From Candidatus Levybacteria bacterium RIFCSPHIGHO2_01_FULL_36_15 (lineage in GTDB: Bacteria; Patescibacteriota; Microgenomatia; Levybacterales; GWA1-39-11), in assembly GCA_001782015.1 (NCBI GenBank), contig MFNJ01000036.1:14044-51253 (forward strand): a stretch of DNA of 37,210 nt. Reading direction: 5' to 3'. Every line of letters begins with the position of its first letter. Positions within the stretch are counted from its first letter, which is position 1. The notes below the pieces were generated by a model, which worked only from the letters and a program-made list of their open reading frames with translations, ran no database searches and was not told where the DNA came from. Made by a program: the position numbers and the translations under genes. Shown here piece after piece: positions 12,606-21,742 of this stretch.

Positions 12606-12725
12606 TGTCATTCTGAGCGTAGCGAAGAATCTCTTGCTCGCCTCGCTGAAGCGAGAGCGAAGCGGGCGAATGCAAGACTGAAATAAGTTCAGAGATCCTT
12701 CGTCGTTTCACTCCTCAGGATGACA
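12606..12725. repeat. Dispersed palindromic repeat, copy C, in the folD-MFS gap
   Basis: Ends are TGTCATTCTGAGCGTAGCG and CCTCAGGATGACA, as in copies A and B. The centre holds an extra insert with its own stem (CTTGCTCGCCTCGCT against AGCGGGCGAATGCAAG). It occupies most of the 330-base gene-free gap 12566-12895. The rest of that gap is AT-rich, with the MFS promoter at its end and no other recognisable feature. Confidence 0.85.
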
Positions 12726-12883
12726 GGATGTGCGAAACTCGTATTTCAGATAAAATTGTGTTAATTTCATCAATTACTGCATGTCTATAACCAAAAAATA
12801 TATCAACGCAAATATTTTGTGTCAGCAATGTAATACTTAAAAACAATGCTTAATTCAAGAATATAAAACAAAAAATATGCTAG

Positions 12884-12889
12884 TATTAT
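12884..12889 (+). promoter_or_regulatory. -10 box of the MFS gene (leaderless)
   Basis: TATTAT, six bases before the ATG at 12896. There is no ribosome site. The -35 is not obvious. Confidence 0.5.
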
Positions 12890-12895
12890 TTATAT

Positions 12896-13510
12896 ATGCT
12901 AAAAGAGGTATTTTTAGGAAGAAACCCATCACACTTTCAAGTTAATTCCGTAGTTAAATCTTTTATAGCCTCAGAAGCATTCATCTGGTCCGCATGGAAT
13001 CTTGTAACTCCAATATATGCAATTTTTGCTGCCAATAACATAGCAGGCGGAAATATTGAAGTGGCCGCTTCAACATACAGCGTGTATCTTGTAGTAAGAG
13101 TAATATTTGAACTAATAAGCGGAAGATTTCTTACAAAAACAAATGAATCAAATAAATATGTCATGGCAATACTTGGAATAATTTTCATAAGCTTGTCATA
13201 TTTGGGTTTTGCAACTACCACTACTATCATGCCTTTATACTTTTTCTATGCTATTACGGGAATAGGTATGGGAATTGCAACACCGGCAAAAAACTCTCTT
13301 TTTTCAACGCATCTTGATAAAAATAAAGAGCCGGCAGAATGGGGAATGTATGACGCAACCGTGTTTATAGGTATGGCACTTGCTGCAACACTGGGCGGAT
13401 TCATTGCTCATCAGTACGGTTTTAAACCCCTTTTTATCCTTACGGCAATAATAAATATTCTGGGTATAATACCTTATCTTTTATATATAAGACGGGACAG
13501 TGATTATTAA
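12896..13510 (+). CDS. Half-length MFS-type membrane protein
   Basis: A 204-residue protein with about six hydrophobic helices, roughly at 25-50, 60-80, 88-106, 110-130, 150-172 and 176-197. The pattern resembles one half of a major facilitator transporter: a glycine-rich GIGMGIATPAKNSLFS helix and a short basic loop SGRFLTKTNESNK between helices. Normal MFS proteins have 12 helices and about 400 residues. No second half lies downstream, since the next gene encodes a CAP protein, so it may work as a dimer or be a truncated relic. The reading frame is clean and has its own promoter, which favours a functional short form. Substrate unknown. Confidence 0.75.
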   Translation: MLKEVFLGRNPSHFQVNSVVKSFIASEAFIWSAWNLVTPIYAIFAANNIAGGNIEVAASTYSVYLVVRVIFELISGRFLTKTNESNKYVMAILGIIFISLSYLGFATTTTIMPLYFFYAITGIGMGIATPAKNSLFSTHLDKNKEPAEWGMYDATVFIGMALAATLGGFIAHQYGFKPLFILTAIINILGIIPYLLYIRRDSDY

Positions 13511-13552
13511 CTGAAGTTTTTCTGCAATCTTAAGCTTTATATAAATCAAGCG

Positions 13553-13561
13553 TGCTATAAT
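13553..13561 (+). promoter_or_regulatory. Extended -10 promoter of the CAP-domain gene
   Basis: TGCTATAAT is an extended -10 element (TGn followed by TATAAT at 13556-13561), 16 bases before the GTG start, leaving a leader of roughly 10 bases. Confidence 0.6.
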
Positions 13562-13577
13562 ACAAAACATTAAGAGT

Positions 13578-14270
13578 GTGATTAAAAAACAAAAAGAAGC
13601 AAAAAATTACCCCAGACTTAAACAGCCTGTTTTATCCATCGTCTTTTTAATAATTTTAGTTGTTGGTTATTTTCTTAATCCACCCCTATTATTTCCAAAA
13701 AGGGCGGGAAAACCAACTTTAAAAACAAAAGACATGCCCTTTGCGCCTACTTTAACTTCCGTTCCTACTCAAACGCCTCAAATAATATATAAACCAAAAA
13801 TAAACCCAGCTGCAACTACGGAAGAATGGGGAGTGTCAAAACAAATAGCGACGGACACCTGGTCCATGCTTGTTGGAGAAGACAAACGAATGGCAACACC
13901 GCAGGAAATATTTGAAGCATTAAATATTTACAGGCAACGGCATGGAAAGAATGCTCTTTCTTATGATCAAAAACTTGCGGACTACGCTCAAAGCAGAGCG
14001 GAAAGCTTTAATCAGGCAGGAAATATTGATGCTCATTCAGGCTTCAAAGATTTTATAAACAATCAGGACGGGTTTAAAAAACTGGGTTTTTCTGCTCTGG
14101 GAGAAAATTCAAGTTTTGGTTATAGACTATTTGGCGTTCACATAATTGAATGGGTTTATGCCGGAGACAAGCCACACGATGATAATCAGTTAAGTTCTTC
14201 CTGGTCTCATGTGGGAATAGGCGTAAAAGGCACCGCAACTAACCTTATTTTTGGCGGCAACAAAATGTAA
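13578..14270 (+). CDS. Membrane-anchored CAP/SCP-domain protein
   Basis: A 230-residue protein with a basic N-terminus, one membrane helix (about 18-37, LSIVFLIILVVGYFL), a Pro/Thr-rich linker and a CAP domain from about 105 to the end. The four residues usually placed in the CAP cavity are all present: His in DAHSGF, Glu in ALGENSSF, Glu in HIIEW and His in WSHVGIGV. The orientation puts the domain outside the cell. Bacterial CAP proteins are secreted and poorly understood; some bind lipids or act on the cell surface. The start is a GTG, and no ATG or TTG fits better. It lies alone between the MFS gene and the signalling operon. Confidence 0.88.
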   Translation: MIKKQKEAKNYPRLKQPVLSIVFLIILVVGYFLNPPLLFPKRAGKPTLKTKDMPFAPTLTSVPTQTPQIIYKPKINPAATTEEWGVSKQIATDTWSMLVGEDKRMATPQEIFEALNIYRQRHGKNALSYDQKLADYAQSRAESFNQAGNIDAHSGFKDFINNQDGFKKLGFSALGENSSFGYRLFGVHIIEWVYAGDKPHDDNQLSSSWSHVGIGVKGTATNLIFGGNKM

Positions 14271-14294
14271 CTCATCTAAAATTACACTGCAACC

Positions 14295-14324
14295 TTGACA
14301 CTTGTGTTTCCCAAGTCTTAGAAT
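14295..14324 (+). promoter_or_regulatory. Promoter of the sensor/kinase operon
   Basis: TTGACA (14295-14300), 18 bases, TAGAAT (14319-14324). A ribosome site AAGGA (14333-14337) lies eight bases before the ATG at 14346. This is one of the few clearly leadered genes in the window. Confidence 0.65.
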
Positions 14325-14345
14325 AAATTGATAAGGATTTATTAA

Positions 14346-15296
14346 ATGAATTTTCAGGAATTAGTTGCCAAATTAAATAAGTCTTCTTATTTCAAAGCTT
14401 TGTTAATAATATTAACATTCCTTGCATCTGTCTATACAACGTCATCTTTTCTTCAAAATGTAATTAATAAAAATTCAGGAACCGACTTGAAGAGCTTAAC
14501 TCAAGAGAAAGAGGTACACAATCTCAGTTCCAGCAACATAACAGCCACACCATTTTCAACCGTTGAAGTACTATTTCTAATTCTGTGCTTAATTGTCATT
14601 GCTTACTTAATTTTCAAACAAAAATCCAAGATGAAAAACTTAGCAAAAACGACAACTCTTAGACTTGAAAAACAGGAAAAACGCATGCGTTATTTATATG
14701 AAATAATAAAAAAGCAAGAAGCGGATAAAAATGAACTTCTTGACTCAGTAATTCAAGATTTAACAATATCTCTTCAGATGGACATCGGTGTTATTTTTCA
14801 AATGGATAAAAATACTTATTCCGTTCTTCATTCATTCGTTCAAAAAGAAGATATGGATAAAGAAAAAATTTTACAAATAGGTAAAACCTGCTGCGGAATT
14901 ACATTCTATGCAAAAGATATAGTGTCAATAGACCAAATGGAAGCATCTGTATTCAACGAACACCCCTGTTATAAAACATGTAAAGTAAAGTCATATTTGG
15001 GTACGTTGTTAACTGTTGGAGGAAAAAAATTCGGCACATTGAACTTCTTAGGTTTCAAGCCGCAAGTTAACGGAATAAGTCAAACCGATAGAGATTTTGT
15101 GCAATTAATTGGGCGTCTAATCGAAATTGTATTAGAAAATAAACAAACAGAGGAAAAAATGAAAGAAACAAATACAGAACTAGAGTGGTTGAATAAAATA
15201 AAGATCGGAAGAGAATTGAGAATGATTGAACTTAAAGACCAAATTAGTAAACTTAATAAAAAACTGGGGGAAGTATCGGGAAAAAAATCTGAATAA
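14346..15296 (+). CDS. Membrane GAF-domain sensor protein
   Basis: A 316-residue protein with two membrane helices (about 18-36 and 72-91) enclosing a short outside loop, a coiled-coil linker (95-130), a GAF-like domain (about 130-265) and a C-terminal signalling coiled coil with the KIGRELRMIELKDQI motif often seen before kinase domains. The GAF part shows KSYLGTLLTVGGKKFGTLNFLG. It holds cysteines in TCCGI and HPCYKTCK, which could bind a metal or respond to redox state. There is no kinase domain of its own. The next gene, 31 bases downstream, is a histidine kinase, so the pair probably acts together. The ligand is unknown. Confidence 0.8.
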   Translation: MNFQELVAKLNKSSYFKALLIILTFLASVYTTSSFLQNVINKNSGTDLKSLTQEKEVHNLSSSNITATPFSTVEVLFLILCLIVIAYLIFKQKSKMKNLAKTTTLRLEKQEKRMRYLYEIIKKQEADKNELLDSVIQDLTISLQMDIGVIFQMDKNTYSVLHSFVQKEDMDKEKILQIGKTCCGITFYAKDIVSIDQMEASVFNEHPCYKTCKVKSYLGTLLTVGGKKFGTLNFLGFKPQVNGISQTDRDFVQLIGRLIEIVLENKQTEEKMKETNTELEWLNKIKIGRELRMIELKDQISKLNKKLGEVSGKKSE

Positions 15297-15327
15297 TTAA
15301 ACGCATAATATTAACAAATCTAAATAA

Positions 15328-17421
15328 ATGGAAAAAATCTACATTAACAAAAGAGTTTTTATCTACACAGCCGCCGCTTTCTTTCTCTTTTTTTTAAGAA
15401 TTGTTGCTACCTTTTCCTTTTCATGGTTTCTGAGCGGAAAACTCCAGGAAATTATTCAAATTATTTCAGCTGTACTTGCTCTAATTATCTGCGTAATGGC
15501 GCTAACTCGATATTATGCTAAAAAAGACACTACATTCCTTTTTATTGCTACCGCTTTTTTGGGAACATTCATTTTTGACAGTTACAACGCTATAATAGCC
15601 AATTCATCTGGTGGCTTGAACCTATTCCCGCTACCAAAATCTCTTGGTTATTTAAGCTGGATCAGTTCAAAACTTTATTTATCCTTAATTTTATTTTTAA
15701 GCTGGTGGTTGTGGAGAAGGGAAGAAAAAGATTCTAAACAAAGAAAAATAAGCGAGTCTCATATCTATCTAACTTCATCAATATTAATACTTGGTATTTT
15801 TATTTTTTTCAATTTTACTCCACTTTTAATCAAAAATCATTTTATAATTTCACAACCACATGAACTTTTAGAATTAATACCGGCTTTATTGTTTTTACTT
15901 TCCTTAGCTGGATATATAAACAAAAAATATTGGAAAGCTGATTATTTTGAGCATTTTTTAATACTTTTCATAATAATAAATCTGGCAGTTCAGACAATAT
16001 TTATACCGTTTTCTACAGAGTCTTTTGATGTGTACTTTTATTTTGCCATCCTTTTGAACATCGTAGGATATATTATTGTCTTAATTGGACTAATAACTGA
16101 TACCTACAAACTTTATAAACAAACTGAGCAAAGTGAAGAACTTTTAATTTCACAAAATTTAAGCTTGAAAGAAACCAGAATCCAGTATGAAGAAGCATTG
16201 AAAAATTCTTTGCTGAAAGAAACTGAACTTTCATCAAAAATACAAGATCTGGAAAACACAAAGAAAGCAATATTTAATCTCAATCAGGACTTAAACGAAG
16301 AAAATCTAAAGGTTGAAAAAGCAAAAGCAAAAGATGAAGCTTTTTTATCAAGTATCGGAGACGGAATGATTATTGGTGATGAAGAAGGAAATATTTTAAT
16401 GACGAACGACCAGGCAAAAAAAATGCTGGATTATAATGAGACAGATCTCGTTGGGAAAAAATTATCTGAAGTGATACAAATGAAGGATGATAAAGGTGAT
16501 ATCGTACCGCCTGAGAAACGTCCAATACAACTTGCATTATCATCCGGTAAAAAAATCGTCAACAATGCGTATTCTTATATACGAAAGAACGGAACAATAA
16601 TTCCGGTAGCCATTACCGCATCACCAGTCATACTGAATAACCAAATAGAAGGTACAATAATAGTTTTTAGAGATATCGCAAAAGAAAAAGAAGTTGACCG
16701 TATGAAAACGGAGTTTATCTCTCTTGCATCACACCAACTCAGAACTCCACTTTCGGCTATAAGATGGTATTCTGAAATGCTGTTGGACGGAGACGCGGGA
16801 CAACTTAATAAAGAACAGAAAGAATTTACCAGAAATATTGATGAATCTACAAAAAGAATGTTTGAACTGATAAACGCGCTCCTTAATATTTCAAGAATTG
16901 AATCAGGAAGAATCATTATTGATCCAGAACCTACAGATCTGGTCCAACTTGTACACGACCTTCTAAATGAACTTAAACCTAAGCTTGAGCTGAAAAAACA
17001 AAAGCTTATTATAAGCCAGCATGAAAACTTACCTAAAATAAATATAGATCCAAAACTAATAAGGCAGGTATATTCAAATTTACTAACTAACGCAATTAAA
17101 TACACCAAAGAAGAAGGGGAAATCTCTGTTTTTATCTCAAAAAAAGATAACGAAATTATTTCACAGGTGAGTGATAATGGTTACGGAATACCTGAAAAAG
17201 ATATTAATAAGATATTTCAAAGGTTTTACCGGGGAGAAAATATTGTTAAGATAGAAACTGATGGAACAGGACTTGGTCTTTATCTTATAAAAGCAATAAT
17301 CGAATCTTCAAAGGGCAGGATTTGGTTCAAAAGCGAGGAAGGAAAAGGTACAACCTTCTGGTTTAGCCTGCCGATCTCCGGAACGCCACCTAAAAAAGGT
17401 GAAGTTACGATAGATACTTGA
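15328..17421 (+). CDS. Seven-helix PAS histidine kinase
   Basis: A 697-residue membrane sensor kinase. About seven hydrophobic helices occupy residues 10-258, resembling integral-membrane sensor modules of the MASE type, though the exact family is not recognised. A coiled coil follows (265-335), then a PAS domain (about 335-450, ending [15 protein letters not shown]), HisKA with the phospho-accepting His469 in [16 protein letters not shown], and HATPase_c with the N box [10 protein letters not shown] (Asn588), G1 DNGYGIP (616-622), F box FQRFYRG and G2 GTGLGLYL (646-653). All catalytic boxes are intact. It is flanked by a GAF protein and two receivers, its likely partners. No output domain is attached, so the signal must leave through the receivers. 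Confidence 0.92.
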   Translation: MEKIYINKRVFIYTAAAFFLFFLRIVATFSFSWFLSGKLQEIIQIISAVLALIICVMALTRYYAKKDTTFLFIATAFLGTFIFDSYNAIIANSSGGLNLFPLPKSLGYLSWISSKLYLSLILFLSWWLWRREEKDSKQRKISESHIYLTSSILILGIFIFFNFTPLLIKNHFIISQPHELLELIPALLFLLSLAGYINKKYWKADYFEHFLILFIIINLAVQTIFIPFSTESFDVYFYFAILLNIVGYIIVLIGLITDTYKLYKQTEQSEELLISQNLSLKETRIQYEEALKNSLLKETELSSKIQDLENTKKAIFNLNQDLNEENLKVEKAKAKDEAFLSSIGDGMIIGDEEGNILMTNDQAKKMLDYNETDLVGKKLSEVIQMKDDKGDIVPPEKRPIQLALSSGKKIVNNAYSYIRKNGTIIPVAITASPVILNNQIEGTIIVFRDIAKEKEVDRMKTEFISLASHQLRTPLSAIRWYSEMLLDGDAGQLNKEQKEFTRNIDESTKRMFELINALLNISRIESGRIIIDPEPTDLVQLVHDLLNELKPKLELKKQKLIISQHENLPKINIDPKLIRQVYSNLLTNAIKYTKEEGEISVFISKKDNEIISQVSDNGYGIPEKDINKIFQRFYRGENIVKIETDGTGLGLYLIKAIIESSKGRIWFKSEEGKGTTFWFSLPISGTPPKKGEVTIDT

Positions 17422-17454
17422 TATTCCAAGTAAAAGATTGTAAATTATAAGCAG

Positions 17455-17859
17455 ATGGATAATCAAAAATATACAGTAATGGTTGTTGAAGATGAAGCAT
17501 TGCTTCTTCAGGCAATCGAGAAAAAATTGAGATTAAGCGGTATCTCAGTGATTTCCTGCGCAGGCGGCAATCAAGCAATAGAGTACTTGCGGACTTTCCA
17601 GAAACTGCCCGATGCCATCTGGCTCGATTATTATTTAAGAGACATGTCAGGATTGGATTTGGTAAATGAGATCAAAAAAGATGAAAAACTCATAAAGATT
17701 CCAATAGTAGTTATCAGCAACTCCGCCAGCGAAAACAAGGTCAAAACATTACTGGCGCTGGGAGTAAAAAAGTATCTGCTTAAATCAGAGTACAGACTGG
17801 ATGATATAATCGAAATTGTACGCAAAATAATAGATGAAAAAGGTAAAGTTGTTTCTTAA
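17455..17859 (+). CDS. Stand-alone response regulator receiver
   Basis: A 134-residue CheY-like receiver without an output domain. The acidic pair is in VVEDEA (Glu12, Asp13), the phospho-acceptor is Asp58 in AIWLDYYL, the switch serine is Ser88 in VVISNS and the conserved lysine is Lys110 in KKYLLKSE. It starts 33 bases after the histidine kinase and is followed by a second receiver. Lacking DNA-binding or enzymatic output, it probably works by protein contact, as CheY or PilG/PilH-like receivers do. The neighbouring pilus ATPase pilB2 is a plausible target, which is inference from position only. Confidence 0.9.
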   Translation: MDNQKYTVMVVEDEALLLQAIEKKLRLSGISVISCAGGNQAIEYLRTFQKLPDAIWLDYYLRDMSGLDLVNEIKKDEKLIKIPIVVISNSASENKVKTLLALGVKKYLLKSEYRLDDIIEIVRKIIDEKGKVVS

Positions 17860-17902
17860 AAATGCTTTATATTTTTTATTCTGAGTTTTCAAAATAATCA
17901 AA

Positions 17903-18271
17903 ATGAAAAAAATACTGGTCGCAGAGGATGATAAATATCTGGCAAATGCGTATAGGGTAAAACTGACCAAAGCAGGATACGAAGTCAAGATTGTAGGAGA
18001 CGGACAAGAAGCCTTATCTGCCCTAAAAGATTTCGTTGCAGATATCATTCTTCTTGATCTTGTCATGCCTGTAAAAGATGGTTTTACTACGCTGGAAGAA
18101 TTAAAGGGAAATGAAAAATGGAGATCCATTCCAGTAATCATTGCTTCAAATCTTGGACAAAAAGAAGATCTAGAAAAAAGTTTGAAACTTGGTGCAAATG
18201 ATTTCATAATAAAAAGCGATATGACTTTAAATGATCTGATTTCCAAAGTCAACTCCATACTTGGCGGCTAA
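17903..18271 (+). CDS. Stand-alone response regulator receiver (second)
   Basis: A 122-residue CheY-like receiver: acidic pair in VAEDDK (Asp9, Asp10), phospho-acceptor Asp52 in ILLDLVMP, and conserved lysine in DFIIKSD. PVKDG after the acceptor and the IASN switch region are typical. No output domain. It differs clearly from the receiver just upstream, so this is not a recent duplication. Two single-domain receivers beside one kinase suggest either a phosphorelay sink or two separate targets, as with paired CheY or PilG/PilH proteins. pilB2 starts 69 bases downstream with its own promoter. Confidence 0.9.
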   Translation: MKKILVAEDDKYLANAYRVKLTKAGYEVKIVGDGQEALSALKDFVADIILLDLVMPVKDGFTTLEELKGNEKWRSIPVIIASNLGQKEDLEKSLKLGANDFIIKSDMTLNDLISKVNSILGG

Positions 18272-18323
18272 AAACCTACAAAATATTTTAACGTAAAACT
18301 AATACTCAAAATATGTAAAAATA

Positions 18324-18332
18324 TGCTATTAT
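18324..18332 (+). promoter_or_regulatory. Extended -10 promoter of pilB2 (near-leaderless)
   Basis: TGCTATTAT, an extended -10 (TGn plus TATTAT at 18327-18332), eight bases before the ATG at 18341. No ribosome site lies in between. Confidence 0.55.
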
Positions 18333-18340
18333 AAACTTAT

Positions 18341-20041
18341 ATGCTCGCTTATAATGACCAATCGCTTTACGGAGTTTTAAAAGAACTGGGAATAATTGAT
18401 CAAAAAGAACTGGATCAAGCACTTCTAGAAAGCAAAGGCCAAAACACCACGCTTTATAATATATTACTTACAAAAGATCTTATATCTGACGAGAATCTAG
18501 GCAAAACAATTTCCGAACTGTTATCCATACCCTTGTCACGCCTCTCTGAAATTTCTATTCCAAATGATGTTCTAAATACAATTCCCGAAATTGTAGCAAG
18601 AAAACAAAAAATCATCGCATTCAAAAAAGATAAAGATGGTCTGCATCTTGCTATGGCCAACCCAAATAATCTGGAAATGGTTGAGTTTGTGAAAAAAAAG
18701 GTTGGACTTCCGGTAACGGTATATTATGCGACCGAACGTGACATAGAAAATGCCTTTCCTCTTTACTCCAAAGAAGTTACTGTAGCTTTTGATGAAATAA
18801 TTGCCAAAAACGTACAGCAGGCAAAAGGAGTTGAAAAAGCTGAGCCTCCTATCATTAATATCGTAGATACAATAATTAGCTACGCCTATCAAAATAAAGC
18901 TTCGGATATTCACATAGAACCCCTAAAAGACACGTCCTTGGTCCGCTTCAGAATTGACGGCATTTTACATGATATTGTTAACCTGCCGCTTGAACTGCAT
19001 CAGCGAATGGTGACAAGAGTAAAAGTTCTTTCCAAACTTCGTACAGATGAGCATCAGGCAGCTCAGGATGGAAAGTTTCAGTACAATACGCAAAATGAAA
19101 ATCTGGATATCCGTGTATCCATTGTTCCTTCAACACATGGAGAAAAAATAGTTATGAGACTTCTATCTGAAAGATCCAGACAATTTTCCCTTCTTGATCT
19201 GGGATTTTCTGGATACAATTTGGTAAAAATGAAAACAGCTTATGAAAAACCATACGGCATGATTCTTTCTACCGGCCCCACAGGCTCAGGTAAAACAACA
19301 ACAATGTATGCCATCCTAAAGCTTCTTAACAAAAGAGATATTAACATTATGACTATAGAGGACCCGGTAGAATATGAAATTCTGGGAATAAATCAAATAC
19401 AGGTTAACCCAAAAACCAATCTTACCTTTGCAGACGGCTTAAAAAGTATTCTTAGACAAGATCCTAACGTTATTTTAGTAGGAGAAATCAGAGATAATGA
19501 AACAGCTGATATTGCGATCAACTCCGCAATGACGGGACATTTAGTGCTTTCAACGCTACACACCAATGATGCCACAACTGCTATTCCAAGACTCGTAGAT
19601 ATGCAGGTTGAACCTTTTTTAATGGCTTCAACAATTAATATTATTATTGCCCAAAGGTTAGTAAGAAAAATTCATACAGTCTGCCGCGTAAGTCGCGAAG
19701 TGACAATAGAAGAAATTTCTAAAGAGTTAAACGAAACAACTCTGAAAAAAGCTTTCAGCAACTTGATCATCAACAAAGAAGGTAAAAAAACAATCAGAAT
19801 TTATCAGGGCAAAGGATGCCAACTGGACCACGATACAGGATATGAGGGTAGAATAGGCATATTCGAGCTGTTGATAATTGATGATGAAATAAGACAAGCA
19901 ATACTGGACAAAAAAGACGCATCTACTGTTAGGAAAATCGCCATAAAAAACGGAATGATAACAATGCTTGAAGACGGACTTGAAAAAGTAAAGGAAGGCG
20001 TAACAACAATTGAGGAAGTAGTTCGAGTAACAAAGGAGTGA
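18341..20041 (+). CDS. pilB: Type IV pilus assembly ATPase PilB (second copy)
   Basis: A 566-residue paralogue of the PilB at 2075-3796. An N-terminal MshEN-like region (1-145) is followed by NKASDIHIEP (185-194), Walker A GPTGSGKT (312-319), the Asp box TIEDPVEYE, Walker B VILVGEIRD and the His box TGHLVLSTLHT. The zinc site is altered: the first pair reads HTVC (His445, Cys448) and the second CQLD (Cys493, Asp496), where the first copy has CxxC and CxxC. His and Asp can also bind zinc, so a site may survive. It leads the second pilus locus, with pilC2 33 bases downstream, and lies just after two receiver genes. Confidence 0.95.
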   Translation: MLAYNDQSLYGVLKELGIIDQKELDQALLESKGQNTTLYNILLTKDLISDENLGKTISELLSIPLSRLSEISIPNDVLNTIPEIVARKQKIIAFKKDKDGLHLAMANPNNLEMVEFVKKKVGLPVTVYYATERDIENAFPLYSKEVTVAFDEIIAKNVQQAKGVEKAEPPIINIVDTIISYAYQNKASDIHIEPLKDTSLVRFRIDGILHDIVNLPLELHQRMVTRVKVLSKLRTDEHQAAQDGKFQYNTQNENLDIRVSIVPSTHGEKIVMRLLSERSRQFSLLDLGFSGYNLVKMKTAYEKPYGMILSTGPTGSGKTTTMYAILKLLNKRDINIMTIEDPVEYEILGINQIQVNPKTNLTFADGLKSILRQDPNVILVGEIRDNETADIAINSAMTGHLVLSTLHTNDATTAIPRLVDMQVEPFLMASTINIIIAQRLVRKIHTVCRVSREVTIEEISKELNETTLKKAFSNLIINKEGKKTIRIYQGKGCQLDHDTGYEGRIGIFELLIIDDEIRQAILDKKDASTVRKIAIKNGMITMLEDGLEKVKEGVTTIEEVVRVTKE

Positions 20042-20074
20042 TCCTTTTAAAAAATAGTTTTTAATTTTATTGAT

Positions 20075-21151
20075 ATGAAACAAGCTGCTCAAATTCATTT
20101 TTCTTCAAAAGTAAGCTTTTTAGAAAAACTATTATTCACAAAACATTTATCTATAATGACCAAAAGCGGTATCACGCTATCTGAAGCAATATCAACACTC
20201 GTCAATCAGGCAAAATCAAGCAAGTTTAAAAAGGTTTTACAAGATGTACTGGCAGACATAGAAAACGGACAATCATTTGCCAAATCTTTAGCAAAATATC
20301 CTAAAATTTTTGACCAATATTACATAAGTTTGATCGAGGTTGGTGAGGAAACGGGAAAACTTGACAAAAATCTTGATTTTTTAGTCCAGCAACTTGGAAA
20401 GGATTACACCTTGCGTAAAAAAATTCAAGGCGCACTGCTTTATCCTGGGATCGTGCTTTTTACCACTCTTATAATGGGCTTTTTTATTTCAATTTTCATT
20501 TTGCCTAAACTTGTTGATTTCTTCAATGCTTTTGAAATGGACTTGCCCATTACAACCAGAATATTAATCGCAGGCGCAAATATTTTCAAGAACTACGGTA
20601 CCTTAATTGTTGCGGGTTTAGTGGCAACATTTTTTATCGGTTCGATGCTTTTCAATTTGCCTAGCATAAAACCTAAATGGCATGAATTTATACTCAAGCT
20701 TCCATTTTTGGGCAATTTACTTATATACAGTCAGTTGACCCGTTTTTCAAGAAATCTGGGGGTACTCATTCAAAGCGGAATTCCAATTGTACAAAGCCTG
20801 GATACGACCGCCAATACAATTTCAAACTTAAAATTCCAAAAAGATCTTCAGGAAGTTGCCAAATCCGTAACCCGCGGTAAAAATATTTCTGACGTTCTTT
20901 CAGAAAAAGGGTTCGATGAGTTTCCAATAATGGTAGTCAAAATGATAGAAGTAGGTGAAAAAACCGGAAAACTTGATGAAACATTACTGTATCTGGGAGA
21001 TTTTTATGAAGATGAGATTGATGACGTGTCTAAAAATCTGTCAACTCTTATTGAGCCAGTATTACTAGTTTTTATAGGACTAGTTGTGGGATTCGTAGCA
21101 CTGGCAGTTATAGGCCCGATTTATCAATTTATGGGAGGTATGGGCCGATAA
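20075..21151 (+). CDS. pilC: Type IV pilus platform protein PilC (second copy)
   Basis: A 358-residue GspF-family platform protein, shorter than the first copy because it lacks most of the N-terminal extension. Two GspF domains are visible: EKLLFTKHLSIMTKSGITL with ENGQSFAKSLAKYP and VGEETGKLD, then LTRFSRNLGVLIQSGIPIV with VTRGKNISDVLSEKG and VGEKTGKLDE. Three membrane segments lie near 122-147, 170-193 and at the C-terminus (LVFIGLVVGFVALAVIGPIY). It pairs with pilB2 just upstream and precedes four minor-pilin genes, so the locus contains a full assembly motor of its own. Confidence 0.95.
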   Translation: MKQAAQIHFSSKVSFLEKLLFTKHLSIMTKSGITLSEAISTLVNQAKSSKFKKVLQDVLADIENGQSFAKSLAKYPKIFDQYYISLIEVGEETGKLDKNLDFLVQQLGKDYTLRKKIQGALLYPGIVLFTTLIMGFFISIFILPKLVDFFNAFEMDLPITTRILIAGANIFKNYGTLIVAGLVATFFIGSMLFNLPSIKPKWHEFILKLPFLGNLLIYSQLTRFSRNLGVLIQSGIPIVQSLDTTANTISNLKFQKDLQEVAKSVTRGKNISDVLSEKGFDEFPIMVVKMIEVGEKTGKLDETLLYLGDFYEDEIDDVSKNLSTLIEPVLLVFIGLVVGFVALAVIGPIYQFMGGMGR

Positions 21152-21202
21152 CTCCACGTAAATTTTTTAAACAATATTTCCCTTGTACAGAATATTTATA
21201 AC

Positions 21203-21739
21203 ATGAAGGAATTTATAATAAAAAAGCTTTCCGGAAAACAACTTTTTCAATACTCTTACTCTCTTTGCCAATACCTGCATAAACTCAGTTACAGAGTAAG
21301 CCGCGCGGTTTTAAATACTGGATTTACCCTTGTTGAACTGCTTATTATTCTGGCAATAATTATGACCATAGGGTTTTCAACAATACCTTTTTCCACGAAC
21401 TTCTTAACAAGAAGCGATTTGAGTAATAAAACACACGAACTATCACTTCTGCTTAATACAGCAAAACTGAATAGCATTTCCGCAAAAGAGAACAGCAACT
21501 GGGGAGTGAATATTTTGTCTAGCACATTTACCCTATATAAGGGAAATTCATTTATGAATCGTGATCCTGCCTTTGACCAGTCTTTCGGTATCCCGATAAA
21601 TATTACTATTACCCAAAATGACATTAATTTTGAAAAATTGACCGGAAATACTAATTCTGTAAATTTAGTGTTAAGAAATGCTATAAACGAAACTCACACT
21701 GTAACTGTTAACCAGGTTGGAACAATCGACATACAATAA
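21203..21739 (+). CDS. Minor pilin / pseudopilin, GspH-like, with long leader
   Basis: A 178-residue pilin-like protein. The cleavage motif is NTG-FTLVELLIILAI, with Gly40 before Phe41 and Glu5 of the mature protein at residue 45. The leader is 40 residues, much longer than the usual 5-15, and carries several Lys/Arg. No ATG, GTG or TTG lies between 21203 and the cleavage site in this frame; only a CTG at codon 25 could shorten it. The mature part resembles GspH/FimT (NKTHELSLLLNTAKLNSISAKENSNWGV). It is followed after three bases by the next pilin gene, so the minor pilins are translationally close. Confidence 0.82.
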   Translation: MKEFIIKKLSGKQLFQYSYSLCQYLHKLSYRVSRAVLNTGFTLVELLIILAIIMTIGFSTIPFSTNFLTRSDLSNKTHELSLLLNTAKLNSISAKENSNWGVNILSSTFTLYKGNSFMNRDPAFDQSFGIPINITITQNDINFEKLTGNTNSVNLVLRNAINETHTVTVNQVGTIDIQ

Positions 21740-21742
21740 AAT

